Assembly: GCA_050084515.1 (NCBI GenBank)
Contig: CM114272.1
Coordinates: forward strand, 12,338,001-12,402,000
Direction: 5' to 3'
Source: Blasia pusilla
Taxonomy: Eukaryota; Marchantiophyta; Marchantiopsida; Blasiales
Length of the DNA: 64,000 bases
The translations under genes and the position numbers were made by a program. The notes under the pieces were generated by a model. The model was given only the letters and a program-made list of their open reading frames with translations, made no database searches and had not been told where the DNA came from. Positions 11,607 through 24,472 of the stretch are shown here, one piece after another (within the stretch, counting starts at the first letter, position 1; the number at the start of each line of letters is the position of its first letter).

Positions 11607-14345
11607 ATGAAACTGCCGATGACCTCCCAAGGTCGACTTCCTTTTGGTCATCCACATCGAGTCTTAGCACACGATTTCAAATTATGGCAAAGAGAGCAGG
11701 TTTTGGCGCAAAGACTAGGGATTAAGAGAGTGAGATTCCCTTGTAATCAATGCAAAGGGGGGACTTATCTATCTCTTCATAGAGTAGAAGAGCATCTGAA
11801 AAAGTTTGAACGCTTTCATCTTTTTCGCATCCCAAAGAGTAGACATGAGTGGGATTCCTCTAACGAGGAGTCGTCAATTCAAGATCAAGAGTCCTTCAAG
11901 GACCAATCTGAAAAAATCATACACGAAGCCCATCGTGATTTTGACCCTAATTTACCAAATGACACAACCCAAAGGCAACACTTGGATGCCGATATTGATG
12001 TTCAAAAAATGTTGAATGATATGTTTATGCAACACGATCAGCTCCATGATGATGAGGATCATGAGGTAGGGGTTGAAGATAGTGGGAATGATCCGATGGT
12101 TACGGAAAATAATGTAGACATTGGAATTGATGATGATCAATTTTCGGAGCTTGCACAAGCATGCAAGCCACTTTTTCTAGGGGCAAAGACATCCATTCTA
12201 GCTTTTGTGATGTTGCTTTTCAATATTTTTGCTACCCATAACTTGCTAAACATTGCTCTTGATGAGACCTTCAAGCTGCTTGGTAAACTCGTTCTTCCAG
12301 TAGATAACCATGTTCCTCCTAGTCACTATGCAGCCAAGAAGCTTATAGGAAAGCTTGGATTGAGTTAGGATTTATATCATGCATGTCCCATGGGATGTGT
12401 GTTGTTCCGTGGGGATTTGAAAGATTCAACAATCTGCCCAAAGTGCCAAAAATCTCGGTTTAAGCAAGTTGGGAAGTCATTAGAACCATGCAAGGTTCTT
12501 TGCCACTTTCCCATCATCCCAAGGATGCGACGAATGTTCAGATGTTTGACATTGTATGAATTGTTGGTCTGGGCAGCAAGTAACAAGAGTAAAGATGGGA
12601 TGGTTCAACATGCAGGTGATAGCAAAGCATGGGCTCAAATAGATCAAACTTACTTGGAGTTTAGTCAAGAAATGAGAAATTTTAGATTTGGGCTAGGTCT
12701 TGATGGGGTGAATCCATTCTCGGATAAATCCAGTTCCTAGTTGACATGGCCAACATTGTTGGTAAATTATAACTTGACTCCTTGGTTGCGAACAAAAAAA
12801 TTTATTTGTTATGCTTGCACTTCTTATACCTGATAAGGAGAGTGTAAATATTGGTAACATTAACACTTATCTCTAGCCATTAGTGGGGGAATTTGAGGAG
12901 TTGTGGCGGGGAGTGGTGCTCCAAGATATTCAAAGACCTCGTGGGCAATGGGAGTTTACTCTTAAGGAGATGATCCTTTGGACTATCAATGACTATCCTG
13001 CATTAGGTACAATCTCAAGGCAAAGCCATGGTGGGAAGCTTGCGTGTACCACATGTGGCCCTTGGGTAGAATCAGATTTCTCCAAGGAATATGGTAAACC
13101 CATCTTTGGAGGTCATCGAAGATACTTGCCTTGTACTCATCCTTTGAGAGGCACAAAGTATGGCATCCATTTTAATGGTAGAGGGGAAACAAGGCCACCA
13201 CCAGAAAGAGTTACAAGTGAGGAGATTTTGGCTTGGGCCGCAGAGAAACTGGAATATGACGAGAGTGGGGGACGAGAAGATGGTCAAAAAAACATGAGTC
13301 AAGAGAAGCAGTTTGCTCTTCAATTTACCTTATTGGCAAGTATCCTAGCAACATAAGTTTCCCTTGACCAAAAGTCTTATTATCAGGATGTGTTTTGGTT
13401 TCACAATTTTCTTTGACGAGATTCCTTGATAAAAAATGGACATCTTCTCATTCGCCATACCTTGGATGTCATGCATGTGGAGAAGAACATTTCTGAGAAC
13501 TTAGTAAAGAAAATATTTGGAATTAAAGACACAGTTAAGGTTAGTAGAGATATGGAGGCAAGAAGAGTTCGACCTCATTTGTGGTTGCAGCCGCATCTGC
13601 GAAGAGTAGAAGATATTGTGAAACCTACTGCAAACTATGTACTATCTCCTCATGACTTGATGATAGTTCTTGGTAGAAATCAGGAATTGAAAGTGCCCAC
13701 GAGGTATTGTGGTGAGTGAAGGAAGCATGTGATTAACAAGAAAATGGGAAATATGAAGTCACATGACTACCATGTGTTGATTCATCAAATGCTACCTTAC
13801 TCTTTGCGTGGCCTCATGAAAAAAGAAGTTCAGATGACTATAATGAAGTTAAGTAGGATCTTTAGAAGTATATGTGTCAAAGTCTATGATCCTTCCCAAC
13901 TTGAAAGACTATGTGAGGATACCACTATCACCTTATGTCTATTAGAGATGCACTTTCCTTCTCCTGCCTTCTTTGACGTAATGACCCATTTACTTGTCCA
14001 TTTAATAGAGGAACTTGATATTTGTGGGCCAGTGGCTTGTCGTTGGATGTACCCAATAGAGAGATACATGGGAAAAATTAAAAGTAGGTCAGATCTAAAG
14101 TGAGACCAAAGGATTGCATGGCAGAAGGGTATGTTAAGGATGAAGCCATGGGATTTATCACTGAGTATATGCAGAGGATCGAAGCTATTAGGACGCGTGT
14201 GTGGGATAAAGGCAAGAAAGATGGAGTAATAGGAGAGGAGTTAGAAGGGGTTGGAGTACCCATACCTCTGTCACGCGAGTTGCTACTCCTTGCACATCAC
14301 TACATTCTAGATAATACAAAATCAATGGAAGTATGGCATATGTGA
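11607..14345 (+). pseudogene. CACTA transposase (TNP2 / Transposase_21 with DUF4218), broken
   Basis: The probable start is MKLPMTSQGRLPFGHPHRVL at 11607. The N-terminal transposase-associated domain follows (FPCNQCKGGTYLSLHRVEEH), then an acidic linker. The TNP2 core shows YHACPMGCVLFRGDL, ICPKCQKSRF, WTINDYPALGTISRQSHGGK, CTTCG and LDVMHVEKNISENLVKKIFG. DUF4218 follows (MKSHDYHVLIHQMLPYSLRG, CRWMYPIERYMGKIK), ending with CMAEGYVKDEAMGF and WHM. Stops occur at 12366 and 12738, and frames change near 12750-12880, 13356-13425, 13718 and 14100. The product would cut and join CACTA ends. A likely intron (GTGAGT near 14340 to TTTTGCAG at 14463) links it to the DUF4216 exon. Decay is heavy but domain order is complete. 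Confidence 0.9.
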
Positions 14346-14463
14346 GTGATTGCAGAATTTTTGTTGTGTGCAATTTGTTGGTTGTTGTTTGTCTGAATTA
14401 GTGGTAAACACCATGAGAAATCCTTACTTCATATCTTTCTCTATATCGGGTTTTTTTTTTGCA

Positions 14464-14997
14464 GGAAGTACAACTTGGAAAAACCCAACTTACCCTTTGA
14501 AGATTGGATTAACTCAGCTATGACCGTTGAGGCTAACGGGAAGCCATTAAAATATGAGTCCATCCAATTGTGCATACTCTTATGTTGGAACCTTGATAGA
14601 CATACTTGCTTTTGATTATGGGTTGGTCGATCAACCAATAGTGTTGATCAGAGGGAGATGGGTTAGGGCAGATTGGGACTCCCCTAGAAGATCAATGAGA
14701 AGAGATGCCAAAGGCTTCCTGTTAGCCAATCTGAAGTCTTGCCTATCCATTTTAGACCAACCCTTTGTTTTTCCATCTCAAGTGGAGCAAGTATTTTTTG
14801 GTGATGCAAGTGAGGGAAGTGGGTGGAAAGTTGTATTGCGCAAAGAAGCTCGGACACGTCGAGTGTTTGCAGAGGATAGTGAACTGGATCATGAGGATAA
14901 TGGAGATTATATTGGCTTGTGTGCTCCAACCAACTTACCAGAGAGGGTTCCTATAGTAAATACACTAGGAGCTATAGAATTGAAAACGGAGAACTAG
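14464..14997 (+). pseudogene. DUF4216 exon of the CACTA transposase gene
   Basis: After TTTTTTTTTGCAG the sequence KYNLEKPNLPFEDWI follows on from the previous exon's WHM. After a one-base shift near 14550 it gives SYVGTLIDILAFDYGLVDQP, IRGRWVRADWD, DQPFVFPSQVEQVFF and GWKVVLRKEARTRRV. This is the usual DUF4216 pattern (YYG...LDYG, W, DPF..A.QV.QVFY, W.VV) found at the C-terminus of plant CACTA transposases. It ends at a TAG at 14995-14997. Its biochemical role is unknown. Confidence 0.75.
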
Positions 14998-15063
14998 AAG
15001 TAGCACATAGGGATTTTGCAAATGTAATTCGAGTGCAGGTTTGTATAGAAGATATCTTATCAA

Positions 15064-15930
15064 GTGATGAATCTGAACATGAAAGCTTGGACTGAAGAGT
15101 ACATAGTTCTGAAGGTTGATTTGGTTGTTTCTTTATTGACAACCGTGACGATCAGGGTTGCTCTATTTTTCCTAGAGCAGATTGTGGACATATACTTACG
15201 GAATCCAAAAGGGAGGCGAGCACTTCTCTCTAGTGAAGGCAGATGTGAGACGAGTGGTAAGTTATTAGAGGGTGTAGAGTGGCAATTGTGGTCCTTAAAG
15301 AGAAGAAAAAGATCCACTTTTAGTGAGATACAGGTGGATAGGATTGGAATATATGATGATGTGGTTGATGATGATTGGAGTATGTTTCCTACAAGTGCAC
15401 ATGTGGAAGAAGAGCCAAAGCAACCATTTGAAGAGAAACTTCCAGATTCTAGCTTAGATAATGTCAATGTAGATATAGCAGCGAGGAAAGTGGGACATAA
15501 TGACATTCTTCCATGTTGTCTATTGGACATAGATAGGGTAGTGATTGCAGGAAAAACTTGCTGCCAAAATGTGCAAGGGAAGAAAAATGAGGCTGATATT
15601 AAGAGAGTGAATCCAAGTGATGAGGGGAATCTTAATACGGTGGGTCCAAGTGATTTTGTGCTTAAAGGTTTCAGCCCAACTTCCCAAACTTTACTTGACT
15701 AAGGTTCTCAATAGAAGCCATTCATCCTACATAGAGAGATGGTGCTTTGTGTGATGGATGGGACAGACTTTGGTGTCCCAAGTAACTCAGATTGCATGAG
15801 TGAATCTGAACCAGACCAGGAGGAGAAAGTATTACCAAATCCTTACGAAGAGATGCGAAAGCAACAAATTTTGGCGATCAAGGCTCGCAAAGTTGCCATC
15901 TTCGATAGTACTAATCATTTGCTACAGTAA
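15064..15930 (+). CDS. Unrecognised acidic ORFs in CACTA
   Basis: Two adjacent frames, 15064-15702 and 15739-15930, are open on the transposase strand. The first has a basic patch (LWSLKRRKRSTF, about 15295) and acidic, low-complexity stretches; the second is short and acidic (SESEPDQEEKVLPNPYEEM). No family is recognisable. They lie between the DUF4216 exon and the second CACTA gene and may be 5' exons of that gene. Confidence 0.35.
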
Positions 15931-16973
15931 GTGTGAATAAGAATGTTTATTAGTACAAGAGATTCTGAATAGTAGTGTCATTTCCTTATTGAAATCTCAA
16001 AATTGACATTGTTGGTTTTTTTGAAATATGTCAAATGTAAAAGGATCTGGTAGGAGAAAGAGACATCATTCTGTACTTGAAGAGGCAAAAGAATAGCCAC
16101 CAAGGCGAAGTATTCGCTTAAAGGAGATAAGCGAATTGGGAGATTCCAAGAGTGTTGTAAGTCCAAAAGAGTGCATGTTGACTCCTGCACAAAATCAGAT
16201 TGTCGTAATGTCTTCTAACAAGGAGGATGATTATGATAGGCAAGAGGAAGATTCGCCTGATCACGATCATTCACAAGAGTCATGGGTAGGTTTTGCACAT
16301 TTTTTTCCTCCAATGGAAATGTCTAGGAAATTTTGGTAATATTGTTAAGGCAAATTGGGCCATAGTTTAATTCTACTATTTGTGATCACTTCATTGTCTT
16401 GTGTCTCTTGCAGAACCCCCCTAAACGCACACAAGGAGGCCATACTAGAGAAAGTCCTCCTTTTCAACCTCGACATTGGAATGCACAAAGGGAATCAAAT
16501 AAAGACACTTCCTTGGGAAGATCTAGACGAGATGGTCCTCCACCATCTTATCCTAGTAAGGCATCGACATCTAGTGGAATGCAATGGAATCCCACACTAG
16601 GTGGATGGTTTTCCCCTGCACCCCCGCCACAAGCATATGGTTCATAGCCTTATGGAGCACAACAACAATGGGTTGGTAGTAGTGTGTCCTCATAACAACC
16701 ATGGGTTTCATTTGTAAGTATATGTTTGCAGATTTCATATATTTGGTTTATTTTCTTTGTTTTGTATCACTATTCATTTATAAATTGTGGTTAATTGTCT
16801 GTTGGCAATGAACTTAGGGTGGGGTATTAGATCCTCCAGATCCCTTTCAAAGTGGTTCATCCCCATTTGTGTATAGAGGAGGATCTGAGCTACCTCCTAG
16901 TGCGAGTCAATCATGTCCCTCGCCTAGCATGACTCCAAGTCCTACTAATGGAGGCCAAAATATTGGTAAAGTT

Positions 16974-17184
<211 letters not shown>

Positions 17185-18923
17185 GATATATATATAGAAT
17201 TCTGGTCACTTGTATTTTTTGGGGGTCCCACTTGGCTAAAGAGCACTTTAAGTTTTGTTTTTTTTGTGATTTAACTCAGATTTCCACATTGTCCCATTGT
17301 TACTACTTATGCAGGGGGTAGGGCAAGTAGATCCAAGCGTGATGTATGGAAAAATGAAGTAAATCAACGTAAGGATCTAAATTTGAAACCTCATTGCGAC
17401 TTAATGCCAAACGGGTGTCCTAAAACCAAGGTTCATGGTTATGAGCCTTGGTTGAGTGATCTCAAAGTACGAGCCATACGTTATCTCGATTTGTCATGTA
17501 TCGAGATAAATAGACAGGATCTTGTGAGTATGGCAATGGTTACCAACTATAAAAATAAATCTTATATCTATGTTGGTGCATCAATTTTGGATCCTGAGTT
17601 CTTAAGAAAGAAAATTTCCCAACTCTTAAAAACTGAGAGGTCAACTTTAAAGGCCTATTGGCTGAAGAATGGAGGCCATAGAGAAATCCCTTGCCATCCT
17701 GAAGCAAGGGCGGTGGAGTGGGAACGAATGGTCAACTATTGGATGTAAGAATCAGGGAAATTTAAGGTCGAGCAAATGACCAAAGCTCAGTCACATGTTC
17801 AGACTTTGAACTCCGACGGCCGATCAGGCTTACACGGGTTTTCAATAAGCCCTTAACATGAGCTTTGACTTTCACTTGTAAAAATATAGCTTCAAATTTC
17901 TAGGTTGTTATTTTGGTATCTACTCTATCAATTTTGGAATTTCCATGAGCTTATATACTAAACCTGTACTTGTTTCTGATTTCAAATCTTTGCATAATGA
18001 CACCTACAATATGGGATGTGCTTTAGGGGGTTCCAAAAAGAGAGATTTATGCTCATGGAACAGCAAGAGAGGAGGTTCCATCATCACACCCACTAGTACA
18101 CATTTTAGTGGGGCTTCACAGGTAAGTTACACAGAAGTTTTCAAAAATGGTTAGTATAGTGATCATGGATAGAAAGGAAAATGATGGAAAATTTTCATAG
18201 AAATTATTGACATCTTGTATTATTTATGCTTGATAGGGAGTCAAATCATATCTCACTTCCCACATGAATGAGGTGGAGACCAGATTGGATGAAGGTCTAC
18301 GTGACATGAGATCCTAAATTGAGAATGGCCAGAGGGAGCAACAAAATAAATGGAATGATCTTCAAGAGAGTCACCAACTTCTTGAGGAGAAGTTGAGTGT
18401 ACTTTTGCGCATGGTCTCAAAATTGGCTGAAAGTGGAAAAAAAAAATGCCCAATATGTCAATTGATGATGCACTTGTAGACAAGCCATCAACCCTCAAAA
18501 GTAAGTTCCTTTTCTTATATAAGTCCAGTTAAATTTCATCAAGGCACTCTAAATTCTAATCAATTTTTTCTTATTTCCACATCATGGTCTAATTTCTTCT
18601 ATGTATGGCTTGTGCAGGGCGTCATCAAGAATCGCATGAGCTTATAGACAATGTTGAGAACTTTGTTGAGGCTAAAAATTCCCCTAAGAAAAGGAGGACA
18701 AAGCCTTGCATGAATGTTGGCTTTGAAGATAGAACTACTTTGATAGGTGAAAATCTTTGACATATCTTCTTGTAGGTTTAATCACTCATATTCTCTATTG
18801 CATGTTGTTTGGAAATTTTAAATGTAGGTGTACCGTAACTATACAATGACCTGCGGTGTGAGTCTAAAATTCCACACGAAGTGAGAAAGTCCACAGTGGT
18901 GATCCGGTGAGCCAGGTGTTGAA

Positions 18924-18969
18924 CAAGAGCTCTTCAAGTGTAATGATCATTACACTTGAAGAGCTCTTG
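18924..18969. repeat. Perfect 46-bp palindrome
   Basis: Two 23-bp arms meet at TGA/TCA with no spacer; the left arm starts CAAGAGCTCTTCAAGTG. It also contains nested small palindromes (AAGAGCTCTT in each arm). It lies in the CACTA's second gene region, just after an apparent non-coding gap. Confidence 0.95.
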
Positions 18970-20109
18970 CCATCATTTTATACCTACATTTTCCAATTTC
19001 TCCGTACCTCTATTCCATATTTCAACAATGATGATTTCAAGTTAGATATGGTGAGTAATTACTCACTGACCTCACTAAGGCCATACCAAAATTTACTGGC
19101 ATTTGCATTGCTTTTCTCTGTTGCTCTTGTGTAGGTAAAGAGAAAATTGATCATACTCACCTTATAAACAACAGTGACAAAGCTAAATTTGTGACTACTA
19201 CAATATCCCATGGGGCATATGTCAACTCTATTTTCTTTCTAGTCCATGTTTTCATTATGCCATTTGCACTTGCTGAGATCTAGGGATGTTGAAGTACATG
19301 TCAAGAATGGGAGCAAAGTGCATGTATGACAGCAGCAACCAATTCAATAAACTATTTTGTTTATGAGTAGTGAAAGTGAGAATTTTCTCAAGTGGTAATA
19401 GTGTTCCATGCATTAATCTTTTTGAAGTTTAATGTTCTATAGGTAAAGCAATAGTGGACATACAAGCTTCACCAAAGATCAAGAAGAAGATGAAGGCAAC
19501 CACTGAGATGGTTGCAAGTGTGGGTAGTGAGTCAGAGTGTGACCCGAAAGTACTAAAAAACAAGAAAAAAAGGGTTAAATAATCAAGCTTTCAATTTTTT
19601 CCTTGACATTTCATGTGTTTTTTCATAAATATGTGACAACAACGGATGAGTTGTGTTTTTATTCTTATTTTTGGTACCCAACTAGGTGGGGCTTGTCAAC
19701 TTTTCAAGGACTTTACCGATAGAAGGATGGACCTTCACCAAGGTAATAATTGAGAGTATACTAAGTTATCAATTTTGATAATGTTGTTATATTCACCATT
19801 AACTTTCTGTTTTGATTTGGTATGTATGTAGCTCCGTTTGGGAGATGAAGTACAACTCACACAGTCAAAAATCAGCCGGAATATTTTGGGTCATGGAGTA
19901 GTTTCGGGCTTGAGTGGGCGAGACAAGTTCCACGGGAAGGATATAGGTCCTCGATTAGTTTGAGTGGACCTTAAGGATACTTCTCAACCAGATTGCCACT
20001 TATGGGAGCTGAATACAATGGCGAACCTGCGCAACTCATGCTTGGAGATGCAGTAGGAACTTCAATCATTTGGCCAAAGTTGAATCTTAAGAAGCTAGTT
20101 CATTAGGAT

Positions 20110-20640
20110 CTTTGGATTTTGTGATTTTCAGAAATTTTTAAACTTTCATAATGATTACATCAGCTCTTTCATTTGTAGTTTGGCTTCCATATGCTCTTGG
20201 TTCCTTTTGGCAGATTGTTGAGATGTAAAAACTTCGATTCTTCCATTCAATGAATCATCCATTTTTTGGTTTCATCAATTAGAGAATGGTTTGATTGTGA
20301 GGTATTCTGTAGTTTTCAGTATTCATTGTAATTGGCATGTAGCCTAGAATTACTTGCTCGATATATGTCCCTCTTCTAGACCTTTAGATTCAGATTTTGT
20401 CTATCCTCACCATTGTGTATGCTACTTGTATTCACACATTACTCCTTGCTGGATTTGAGAGAACCTCTAATATGTTAAGAGGATTATGTTACTTAAATGA
20501 CCACCACTTACTTACCAAAGTAACTTCTCTGACTTAACAATGACTAGGAGGAGCAATGGCAAACCACAACTGGTAGGGTTGTGTGGATGACTAATACTGT
20601 ATGCCAAATAACTTAGATGGCCAAAATATCATTTAGTGGT
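20110..20640. other. CACTA 3' interval, no gene seen
   Basis: AT-rich sequence after the last coding-like block. No domain or repeat is recognisable before the subterminal motif field. Confidence 0.5.
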
Positions 20641-21440
20641 AAAAATATAACTAATCTAGTCATGATCAAAACTCATACAGTCGACACAATGACTCACATG
20701 ATTAGGAAATATGACTCGTACAATCATGAATGATATGAGATAAATGACTAAAACCATCACAATGACTCAAATGGTTAGGGACTATGACTCGTACAGTCAT
20801 GAATGATATGAGATAAATGACTCAAACCATCCCAATGACTCAAATGGTTAGGAAATATGACTCGTACAATCATGAATGACATGAGATAAATGACTCAAAC
20901 CATCAATATAATGTCTCACTTAGTTATAAAATACAACTATACCACACATAGAGTGACTAAAATAGTCGTGACTGCTAACACATGTAGTCATATTTTATGA
21001 CTCATGTAGTCATGTGAAATGACGCGGTTGGTATGTATGACTCAATTATGACGTATGACTTAATCATTTCAAGCATGAATCACTCTATCATTCGTTCAGA
21101 TAATTACACATGTCATCATCTCATTGAGCCTAAACAATCCAGTGATCTCAAGTATGACAAGTGGCAATATAGGATTTGATGCTCACTTTGCCACATTACT
21201 TCTTCTTGCCATGTCATACGCCAACATGGCACTCTAACGTGTCTCTCACACGTGACATCTTAGTCATATATCAATGACTAAGTAGCTAATGACTTTAGTC
21301 ATTTACCAATTTGATAATGTGAGTCATATCCTGTATATGATTTGGTTTATATGACTCTAATGGTTATGCGTCATCGTGAGTCATTTAATGTGAACAATGA
21401 CTCAAGCTAGTCATTTATTAGAGTCATATAATAGGCAATT
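20640..21440. promoter_or_regulatory. Right subterminal TGACTC motif field of the CACTA
   Basis: About 800 bp carry dozens of ATGACTC, GACTCAT, AGTCAT and TGAGTCAT words. A larger unit of about 60-65 bp (CAATGACTCAAATGGTTAGG ... ATGACTCGTACAATCATGAATG ... GAGATAAATGACT) repeats in tandem between about 20690 and 20910. The left end has the same word but fewer copies. By analogy with En/Spm these are transposase-accessory binding sites needed for excision and for pairing the ends. Confidence 0.75.
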
Positions 21441-21450
21441 TATTCTAGTG

Positions 21451-21453
21451 CTC
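21451..21453. repeat. CTC target-site duplication, right copy (CACTA)
   Basis: CTC follows TTCTAGTG, the right CACTA terminus, and matches the copy at 6744-6746. It falls on a codon boundary of the interrupted hAT frame. Confidence 0.9.
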
Positions 21454-22310
21454 TTTGCAGACTAGATCAAGAGAATGTGATACTCATCCATCCCAAAGAA
21501 TATGAGGGAACTTTGCTTCCATCAGTTTCCTTGCTGCTTGCTAATTGTTAGCATTGTCAATCATAAGTTGCAACACATTCTCTGGACCAATACGCATGAT
21601 AGTCCTCTCTATGTGACTTGCCAACCATTCCGCCATTTGGGATTGCTCTTTGGTATCTACCAATTCAATCATGACCTCACCTTGTGGATAGGAGACCATT
21701 ATGTTCACTAAAGACTCGATCCTCGCATTGGTCCAAGAATCTGTTATGATCGTGACCCCTAAACGCAAATTTTCCAATATGCCATCCACGTTTTCCTTCA
21801 CCTTCCCCATATGTTTCTCAAGTAGGGTGGTGCGCAACGAATTGTAACTAGGACCTGAGTAACCCTTCACCTTTGTTGTTTCCAACAGTGCGTCTTTGAA
21901 AGCATCTTGCCATACTACGTTGAATGATATTCCACATTTGTAGAAACACTTTGCCCACATGTCATTCGCAACTTCTATTCCTTGGATGTTGAAAGAATCC
22001 CTAAGATCAGCTTGCTTCTTCCTAGAACTACTACTCCCTCGAATGGGCCCAACAACTCCTCTGCATTCCTCGAGACTGTCATTCGATGGCATGTCCGCAA
22101 CCCCATCAACATTTTGAACAACATAAACACTATTTCCTCTTTTGTTGCGAACATATTTGTAATGGATTCGTCTCTTCCACTTCACTCGAAGGTCTCGCTT
22201 CCCTTCTTTGTCCATTTCCCACTAGTACCCTATTTTGGAGATCCCGTTGCACGTTGGGAGGGATCTTCACACATAATTTGGTATGATGGGTATCCTAATT
22301 CCCATCCTTT
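21451..22310 (-). pseudogene. hAT (DUF659-type) transposase pseudogene, 5' part
   Basis: Reading on the minus strand, a short N-terminal stretch (GWELGYPSYQIMCEDPS, about 22310-22230) is followed by a 225-residue frame (22215-21541). Its second half is typical DUF659: GYSGPSYNSLRTTLLEKHM, GVTIITDSWTNARIESLVNI and VLQLMIDNANN. After a TAG at 21543-21541 the same frame continues RKLMEAKFPHILWDG, a further stop, then SHSLDLVCKE, ending on the GAG formed by the CTC duplication. The next residues of the family (WGKWPWVDKI) lie across the CACTA at 6746. DUF659 is the N-terminal part of the RNase H-like fold of plant hAT transposases. A cysteine/histidine BED finger is not seen, so the N-terminus is missing or decayed. 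Confidence 0.85.
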
Positions 22311-22559
22311 GTCTTTTTCTCTCTCGTGTAAAATGCTCCACCATCCACGTGCTATGATAGGTTTTCATATAATAGGAACAATACTTGCATTGCCATCTGT
22401 TTTATGTTCCACCTTCCATCTGTACTTCTTCCCAATGTTCCTTCACAATCTGTTAGAGTTCTCTGGCTTTGGTCATGACTACAGGCACTCACTAATCCCA
22501 CCCAATAATATTTGGAAAATTCACAATAATTTACCATGTCAATATTAGTATATATCGAT

Positions 22560-23250
22560 CAATAAAATATATGCAAATTACACCAAATATTGTCCGTGAA
22601 TGCTCCAATAACAAAACTTGGAACACTCACTGTGAACAAGAAAGATCAATATGCTAACCTAGATAACCGAAATACCTTTAGTATCAGGGTTATCTAGTGG
22701 CAAAACATATTCTCACTTATCAAGTTAAGCTATCTATGGAGAAAATAAAACTTCAAAGAGAATGAATGAATAGATTTATTGTCCACGGGGACCCCACAGG
22801 GCCATGGGACTTAGAGAGAGAGATGAAGAGAGGAATGAGATTGTGAGGGTATAAAAAAAATGAGCAAGTTTATATAGGGGAGGATGGAAGGAAGAGAATG
22901 AACCCTTCTAACTCCCCAAATCATCTACCCCCACTTACAATTGATTACTAAACCATCTCTATTAATTTTCTTTAATAAACCTATTTTCATTCTCCTATTA
23001 GATTCCTTCTTGACCTATCCTAACTTCTTGACCTAGTTTAAATTTCCAACATACCTATTTTGCAATACAACCACCATATTCAAATCTATTTTTATATTTT
23101 CATTCCTTTCTCCACCATTAGGATCCCAAATTCATCAATTACTCTCATTTCTAACTAAACTATATTCTCGTACAACAACCCTATTCCAACCTCTCAAACC
23201 GTCAATCACCCAAACCATAATAGTGATAGAATTTATTTAATACCTCACTA
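22560..23250. other. AT-rich interval, no gene seen
   Basis: Low-complexity, AT-rich DNA with short purine runs near 22800. No ORF with family similarity is present. It may include the untranslated 5' part and terminus of the hAT element, but no terminal repeat was recognised. Confidence 0.45.
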
Positions 23251-23253
23251 AAA

Positions 23254-24420
23254 TCAAAGGCCCGCCCATAACCCCTGGCCCGCACAAACCGCAAAGAGCC
23301 TGTGCGCGGCCTCGCGCCCTAGTCCGCAAGCGGGCTTTGCTCGGGCTCTTGGGCCCGCGCGCAGTCTCAACGTCTCGCCTACGAGCCCGCTCCCTAGCCC
23401 ACGCAGAGGCCTTGGAGTCCGTGCGCAGGCTCTGCGCAGGCTCCAAGGCCCACAACTAGCCTGCATTTACGGGCTCAACGGCCCATATGCGAGCTCCCAT
23501 GCTCGCACCCTAGCCCGCAAGAGGGCTTGGCGGCCCGCAACATAGCTCGTAGGCAAGCTCTAGGGCCCGCAACTGGCCTATGCACGGGCTCAAAGGCCCG
23601 TATGCAAGCCCGCGTCGGTCTCCCAAGTCCGCAATCAACCCGCACGCATGCTTGGTGGTCCAGGACCTAGCATGCAGGCGAGCTCCAAGGCCCGCCAAAA
23701 GCCCGTGTGCGGGCTCAACGGCCCGCATGAGAGCCCGTGCCCTAGCCCGCAAGCAGGACCGGCTTCAGGGCCCGCACCGTAGCCCGCAAGCAGCCCACAC
23801 CCGAGCCCGCAAGTGGCCCGTAATCAGCCCAGACGCGGGCTTCAGGGACCGCATCCTAACCCACATGCGGGCTCTTGGGCCCACAACGAGCCCGTGACCT
23901 AGCCCGCAAGGAGGCTCCAAGCTAGGGCCGCAAGCAGCCTGGACGCGGGCTTCAGGGCCCGCACCCTAGCCCGCATACGGGTTCCAAAGCCCGCAACGTA
24001 GCCCGCACGTGGGCTTCATGGTCAATAGCTAGCCTGCATGGGGGCTTGAGGGCCGGCAAGTAGCCCGGACATGGGTTTAAGGGCCTGCACCCTAGCCCGC
24101 ATGTAGGCTCCAAGGCCGACGATCTAGCCCGTGCGCGGGCTTTATGGCCCGTAGCTAGCCCGGCAAGCATCCCGGACGCGGGCTTCAGGGCCCACACCCT
24201 AGCCCGCATGCAGGCTCCAAGGCCCTCAACCTAGCCCGCATGCAGGCTTGGCGACCCGCAAGCAGCTCGGACGTAGGCTTCAAGGCCCGCATCGTAGCCC
24301 GCACATCGCACTCGCTTATAGCACGCATCGCAACTATGGCCGGCACCTTGGTCCACGCCCTTCATCGGAGCCCACACTGGTGGGCCGCAAGTGGAGCCCA
24401 TGCAAGTGGAGCCCACCCTT
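23254..24420. repeat. GC-rich degenerate CCCG-repeat block
   Basis: About 1.2 kb of strongly GC-rich DNA sits abruptly in AT-rich surroundings. It is made of degenerate ~25-50 bp phrases such as AGCCCGCAAGCAGCC, GGACGCGGGCTTCAGGGCCC and GCACCCTAGCCCGC, repeated in the same orientation. Long ORFs on both strands (Arg/Ala/Pro-rich) are composition artefacts. The vocabulary matches the interior of the 803-bp hAT-like element at 25203, so this is probably a larger or truncated relative, but its ends lack the CAAGGTTGCAC terminus. The right edge runs into a near-perfect palindrome at the border of the LINE. Confidence 0.7.
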
Positions 24421-24472
24421 CCTTTTCCACTGGAAGTATTTGGTCATGACCAAATACTTCCAGTGCAAAAGG
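24421..24472. repeat. Near-perfect 52-bp palindrome
   Basis: The core 24428-24465 is a perfect 38-bp palindrome (left arm CACTGGAAGTATTTGGTCA). One mismatch then extends it to CCTTTT...AAAAGG at 24421-24472. The right arm matches the LINE coding frame (FALEVFG on the minus strand), so the left arm appears to be the added copy. It stands at the junction between the GC-rich block and the LINE. Confidence 0.9.

Noticed and set aside
23237-24416. Several Arg/Ala/Pro-rich ORFs on both strands
   Set aside because: They come from GC-rich degenerate repeats; stops are rare there by composition and no domain is visible.
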